Part shown: in pieces, positions 57,821 through 64,000 of the stretch
How the letters are laid out: each line of letters opens with the position of its first letter
How positions within the stretch are numbered: position 1 is the first letter of the stretch
Origin: Ecdyonurus torrentis
Taxonomy: Eukaryota > Arthropoda > Insecta > Ephemeroptera > Heptageniidae
Direction: 5' to 3'
Assembly (NCBI GenBank): GCA_949318235.1
Contig: OX439132.1
Span: forward strand, 6,344,034 to 6,408,033
DNA length: 64,000 bases
Position numbers and translations under genes: made by a program
The notes under the pieces: generated by a model
Told to the model about the DNA's origin: nothing
The model's input: only the letters and a program-made list of their open reading frames with translations
The model's database searches: none

Positions 57821-60800
57821 AAATTGATCTATAGAAATGATATATTTTAACTTTCCCCCTTAACTTGACTTGTTTAGCATAACTTATAGCCTGACACGAA
57901 ACTTTTACCATAATTTTAAAATAATTTAAAACTGCATAAAAATAGTTTTTTTTTTCATTATAACAAATATATATACGACAAATAATAAACGGGTGCTTAA
58001 TTCTGCTTTTTAACCGTACAGAAATAAATTATGAATAAATTATAATCCGCAGTACTCGGTCCCAGCATTTTATTCAGCAATATTATTTACTCTAATCAAC
58101 CACACTCTAGTCCACAAGTTTAACCGGTTGACTGACAAAAAAACATTCGATATATTTTAAGCAAAATAAGACATCAATTCTGTCCTTTTCTTGTACGAAT
58201 TTTAACTTCTTTGTGTTTAAAATTACATCGTAAAAGCAACCCCTAACAAGTGCATTACTTCTAGAATTAAAAGCAAAATTAAAAAAAGATCGATAGTTGA
58301 TAACAGGACACAAAATCTGGCAATTCACACTATACCTATAATCATATTTAAATATAAAGTTTATGTATTTTGTAGAAGTGGGTCGCTGATTAAAAAAGTT
58401 TATTATACATGTCACTAAAAATTATTTTTATATGAATAGAAAAATTAATACAATTATTAAAATTAAAAGTGGTCACAAATTCACTTCAAGTAGAAAACAC
58501 TTTTACTAATTACACTTTAGTAAATTTCAACTATATAATAAGTTCACCACACTTGAAATAATCACTTATTTGTTCACACACGTGAAACGATAAAAAAAAA
58601 CAGTAGGGGAGAAATATATCTATATTAATGAATCCTTACAAATTTACAACTAAAGTTAATAATAACAAAAGAAAAAACAATTGAATAAAAACTTCATGTT
58701 TCACTAACTGTATCATATTACGATCTTCAGACTAAAAGAACCGATTACCACGAATGCTAAACACCAATGCGGCAACACGAAAAGTCAACCCTATTCTTTC
58801 CTTTGCTAAAAACATTATGATCATTTTATACAGTACAGAAAGAAAAAAGGTCGCGTGTTCAGTATAAATTTATATTGTGTAGGGTTGTATAATATAACAT
58901 CTATGCACAAGAGTATATTGTAGTATAGTGGTCTGTATTAAAATTATATGCCGCCCTGTACCCAGTACGGAAATCATCGGGCATGCACGCTTTGCTTCTC
59001 TTTTCTAATCGTTGTTGTTTTTAACATAACGGGGTGGGGGAGGAGGGTGAGAGACAATATAAATGCTGCCAGACAGTTTTTTTATATATATATATTATTA
59101 TGTGTAGTGAGAGGGAGGACTCCCTCATTATGCAAAGTAAAAACCGGAAGTATAGTATAAAGAAGGCATGTTGATTATTATCTCTCAATTTTTGCGATCA
59201 TAGTAATTTATACATAAATATGTGCGTATGTCATTAAAAAAAATCAATCAAGTTTAGTACTGTATGTACTATAATAGTGACTGAAAATTTTAAATTTCCT
59301 ATTGTCATATGTATATACTGTATAATATACCGGAGTAGAATTTTTCTATGAAAATTTTTCCCCTAATGAGGAGGTTCTATTTTTATTTTTAGGTCGCCCC
59401 CACACGTGGATGTGGAGGCCTCAATGTGATCTGCAAAATTTATTCCATACAACTTTACGTTATTAAATTAATTTCACTTCCTTTCTTCTATATAATGATG
59501 AACAAGAATTAAATAATTAAAAAATATAAACGGTAAACTAGCAATATTAAAATTTTATTAAGTTATAAAATTTAAAGAAAGTGAATTTAAGTCAAAGAAA
59601 ACATAAATTCCACGAACACGATCTGTTAAACTTTTTACACAAAAATATTTATTTATACAGTGAGCACAGTTTTGTAGAAGTTATTTGAAAATAAAATAAG
59701 TAGAGTAATATTACAAATTGGCTAATTGCCAGCCAATAAAATAAAACAATAATATAAACGTCAAAATGATTAAATTGAATAATAAATCTAGCATCAATTG
59801 AAATGAGTAAAAAAAAAAATTATATATATATATATAAAACGTAATATAACGGGATCGACTGACTCGCGACTTTTACCTTTGGGTACTTTAATTCTTAAGT
59901 ACCTTATTGATTTTTCTTTTTCATTTAACACTTCTTCATATAAAATCATCACGCAATTATATACCCCATAAAAAAACAATTTTGCATAAATTTCACGGGT
60001 TTGCACGCTTAAAATACGTAATTAGGCAGGTGACTCGTGCAAAATCGTACTAAACTAACAATAAGTGATGACAAGGCTACCTTGACTTTGATTGCAATTA
60101 TCTTGTAGTGTTTTAAATTCTACAATTGAAATTTCCATTCTACCTACAGTATGTTATAAAAAGATTACATGCACATTTACAGACAGTGACGTCACACGGC
60201 GAACAGCTTACGTTTTAAATTATTTACAATTGTCCATCACTCAGTAAAACGATGAATCCACTTTATAAAGAAACCAAGACAATACTGTTGAAAGAAAGTT
60301 TCTTTATGCTTTCAATTCCTTTTATGTTTTATAGCTTCGTGAGAACTTAGTATAAAAATAAAGAATCTTTGTTATAAAAATTGGTCGTTTTTTCGATCGC
60401 ATTGTATTGTATGTATATGTTATGTACCATAAACTATGGATTAGACGTAAACATAAATGAGCAAAGACAGAAAGAAAAATAAATGCATAAATATAACATT
60501 TTTATGCAGTTTAAATTTTAGAAAAAAAAATTGATGATTTTATTATTAGAAAGCATTATTTAATAGTGATTAGTTGGGTGTTGGGTACCAGACTATTCGA
60601 TTATACTAGTTGTGACTGATGGATCTATATTAAAATAGGTCGCATGCAACTTTAAAAAGAAATAAAATATTTTAATGATATTTTTAAAAAAAGGAAAGAC
60701 AAGTTTTTATAATATAGTACGAAAAATGTTTGAATCACTAAAAGCAGCACTAAAGTAACCCCGCACGCAAAACTTTTTTTTTTTTTTTTAATTTCTTTGT

Positions 60801-63018
60801 TGGAATGTCGTTTATTATTTATATTATGGTATATTTATTATTATTGTCAACTTTGTCTAAAATTTCTACATATAAGTTTAATTTTATAACATTAGCCTAC
60901 TTTGTTTTAGGAAATAATGGCAATAATTACGCATAAACCTGAATTTTAGAAACACTATAAAAATAATACAAAAAGTAGTATAGTAAATAAAGTGTATTCA
61001 CATCTAACATTAGTACAGTCATAGTGATATACTATAGTACAGTACTTACAGCATACTTTTTTTTTTTTTTTTTTTTTTTTTGTACACACTGAAACAATTT
61101 AGTATTTGATTACTGTATTCGCATTATAATGTATGCGTTTTCTTTCCGTAAAAGTTAATAAATATGAATTATTCTTTAAATTTAATACAAAAAAGGTAAT
61201 ATTTTAATTATGAAAACTATAAATACTTATTAACGAGTTTTTGTAAATAATTAAATATTCTATGCTTTACAATACCAGAAAATCACTAATACAAACATTG
61301 AGAGCAAAACTTGCTTTTGTATGACAAGAAATAAATTTAAAATTATTTGATCGCGACTTTAAAGTGATTGACACCCTTTTCGTTTGTATTACACTAATGT
61401 AAGATTTCCCCTAACACGATTTAAATATACATAAATTATATTCGTGTCTATCATTTAGTTAGCAAGCACGCATATAAGTTTTCACACAAAGTGCGTGAGA
61501 TGTAAACTTTGATATTCTTTCATTCAATTTATATCAAATTATATTCTTGTACAAAATGTAAAAAAAAAAAAAAAAAAAAAAAAAGATTTAAATTATCAAC
61601 CCATTGCCATCGTGTGATGAGTACATATACATAGGCCATATAAAAATTACATATTATATAGTATATCAACCTGCCTGACCCTTCAATATAATGAACACTT
61701 GCCATCACTAGATTACTGATAACACTACCTGCCATTCAATACAGCCGTAGTTACTGAAGGGAAAAGTGTATTTATTACAATTATGTACACCTGCCGCTAC
61801 CGGTAGGTAGTTTTTGTTGGATGTTATAAGGCATCAGTCTAATTTAAACATGATACTCCACAAAGAATATATATATAAAAATACTTTTATAAGTAAAAGA
61901 AGAAACATAATCCCTTGTTTAAAATAATAGGGATAAAATAATCGATAGAATACATACCAAAAGTCAGCTTTCTTTCATTGTACGGTAGATTTTGTTATTA
62001 CGTGCCTTCAAAAATTTCACATGCGATCGCATTCTTTATGAATAAGACCTTCAAATATCTCATTTTATTATGCTAATTACGTGAAGTACAATACACAAAG
62101 TAAAATTCTTAATTAATTAAGTACGTTAACCTTAGATTTTAATCGGGAACAACAAGAGATCGCGCCGGAGAACTAATATTACTGGTCCGTTTTATTTTGA
62201 CTCAAAATACAACCAGAAAAGCTATTTATCTAAAACTAAATGTAAAAATAAAATAGAAATTATCTATGTTTATAATTTTACGTTGATTTATAAAGTTAAT
62301 GAAGTGATAATTAGTAAAAACAATGAAATATCGCAGCATAGCAGCCGACGCCCAAAGAAAGCATCCTAATGAAAGCCAAACTTAAAACATTAAAATAACC
62401 ATATTTAAAGGATTCTAAACATAAAACTTACTATTTAAATGATGCAGTGTATCCTTTTGTGCATTTCAGAAGTCTTTTAAGGATGATATCGAGTTAATTT
62501 CTTGATATTTTTGAGCAAAATACGAAAATTTCTGTCAGCACATCCCAAACTGTTTACAAACGCGGTGATAGAAATTTCAGTGTTACCAACATACTAAAAT
62601 ATTTACTAAATTTTAACCGTACTAAATTTATGACCATTTTATGTCAAGTTGTCTATACTGTTTCTTTATATCTCCAAATATAGTTAATTAAAGTTAATTA
62701 TTACATATTCAAATATTTTTTTAGTGAAATTACTTGAAATTATTAGATAATTTATTAACGAAGTATGTTTAAATTTTATAAGTTGTTGGTAGCCGTGTGC
62801 CCCTGTTGATATATTGCCCGCATCACACGTTCGTGGCGGCAGGTGTGGCGATGGGAGGTGGGGGAGTGAAATAACAATATGCACCGCGTGAGCAAATTTA
62901 ATTTTCGCTCCCCTTATCATGTTGACTCGATTAACCAAACAAAAGATATGGAATAAAAACTCAAATATATTATGAATGCAATGTATTTCTCTCAATACGG
63001 GATGACAGCTAGACTTAC

Positions 63019-63083
63019 ATATACGCTACGCAACCACAAGCCAGATGCGCGGTTTTCATTGTTACCTACAGGACCATATTATA
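63019..63083 (-). promoter_or_regulatory. Mcr: candidate promoter and non-coding first exon of Mcr
   Basis: On the minus strand a TATAAT box (63083-63078) is followed by a CpG-containing stretch with GAAAACCGCGCATC. A perfect gtaagtct donor comes right after 63019. A start about 30 nt after the TATA box would give a 5' UTR exon of about 35 nt, spliced 6.2 kb to the acceptor at 56825. Other donors exist, so this is only a candidate. Confidence 0.25.
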
Positions 63084-63376
63084 GCCCATAGCAAACCTAT
63101 TATTTATTTTGAAAATTTCTTTCTTTTATATTTTTTACAATATTTATGTTTTCTAAAATAAATAAATTTAATGCAGTGCGTTAAAGAAAATAAAGCATAA
63201 TATTATATATGTGTTAAAATAATTTTCTCTCGGATATATAATTTAAAAAATTATAATTATATTCACAACATTAATCATAAAGAAAAAATTTAAATTGTAA
63301 AAAAACAAATACCACTGAAAAAATAAATAGAATAAAAACTATACAATATATAGATTATTTTTTAGTTACTATTATT

Positions 63377-63412
<36 letters not shown>

Positions 63413-63589
63413 TCTACAATTTATAAGATTAAATTACATAATCTGAAACATATGGAAACCAAACTTATAATTTTTTTTTCTTCATGACCGTTTTGTAATA
63501 AGGATGTATTATAGAGTTGCATTACTTATTTTATCATTTTCGAGATACACAGATGCTATATTGCGATGAAAGGGGGTGTTCTTCTGTAT

Positions 63590-63593
<4 letters not shown>

Positions 63594-63643
<50 letters not shown>
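63594..63643. repeat. (TC)n microsatellite
   Basis: About 50 bp of TC dinucleotides upstream of Mcr. Confidence 0.97.
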
Positions 63644-63645
<2 letters not shown>

Positions 63646-64000
63646 TTTTATAAGCTTATTAGATTACATACAATTACAATATTACAATTGATAAAAAATA
63701 TAAAAAAAAAAAAGAAAAGAAAAGCGAGAAAAAGAAAACAGAATTTATTCCACGAGGCTATATATTTCATCTATACATAATTAATATTTAAGGTAAAATC
63801 TTTTTCTGTAGATCATCAAAATTTCAAAACATTCCAAAAGTAAAAATATCATAAAATATATATCCCACCTCGACGTTATTTTTACTCGGATAAGCAAATT
63901 TGAATTTGAATTTTAAAAACATTTGATAATTTTCTATAACAAGTAATTTTTATTATGCCACATTATTTTATAATAATGAACAGACGTCCCAATTATGATT

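Larger units (their letters stand above)
56826..64000. other. region upstream of Mcr coding sequence
   Basis: No coding sequence supported on either strand. It holds the first (5' UTR) intron of Mcr, several long A runs (57253-57291, 57788-57818, 63380-63409), a T run (61058-61081), an A run (61559-61584), a TC microsatellite, and GC-richer patches at 58.94-59.16 kb and 62.78-63.08 kb. Confidence 0.7.

Noticed and set aside
58107..58415. 102-codon minus-strand ORF upstream of Mcr
   Set aside because: Composition is like the AT-rich background. No domain, signal peptide or splice support.

Overview
The window is very A+T-rich eukaryotic nuclear DNA, most likely from an insect. Its genes are split by many GT-AG introns. 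It holds dense (AT)n and (GA)n microsatellites, long homopolymer runs and many small inverted-repeat transposons. Both genes are recognisable arthropod orthologues. The order cannot be fixed from the sequence. Nothing points to a prokaryote, plasmid or virus.

Layout. (1) 997-37886, minus strand: the 5' ten coding exons (595 residues) of alpha-catulin, a vinculin/alpha-catenin family adaptor. The remaining C-terminal exons lie beyond the left edge. Introns make up most of the locus; the first coding intron is about 23 kb. A TATA plus initiator promoter can be proposed near 38.04 kb. A 39-nt alternative exon at 21.03-21.07 kb carries an in-frame stop followed by a new ATG, and would give a shorter N-terminus. 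(2) 38.1-45.7 kb: intergenic, with a perfect X-box-like site and three small DNA transposons, two with clear target-site duplications. (3) 45744-56817, minus strand: a complete 27-coding-exon gene for a 1691-residue alpha-2-macroglobulin/complement-like thioester-domain protein, the orthologue of insect Macroglobulin complement-related (Mcr). It has a signal peptide, macroglobulin domains, an LDL-receptor class A module, an A2M domain, a thioester-fold domain whose thioester motif is destroyed (DSAEQ in place of GCGEQ), a receptor-binding domain, and a Cys-rich, hydrophobic C-terminal tail. Its introns hold several foldback elements. (4) 56.8-64 kb: upstream of Mcr, with no coding sequence seen. 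A non-coding first exon and promoter may lie near 63.0 kb.

Exon boundaries of both genes were worked out by hand from splice sites. All 27 Mcr exons join in one open frame of 5076 nt, and the ten catulin exons join in one frame of 1785 nt. The two genes share a strand but there is no sign that they are co-regulated. In other insects Mcr acts at septate junctions and in phagocytic recognition, and alpha-catulin is a cytoskeletal or signalling scaffold, so both act in cell contact or cortex biology. Any link beyond adjacency is speculation.

The most notable items are the alternative or 'poison' exon of alpha-catulin, the dead thioester with an LDLa module in Mcr, twin palindromic elements bracketing the last Mcr exon, a varied set of foldback MITEs (TTAA, TA and 8-bp duplications), and an apparent excess of TGACGTCA octamers.
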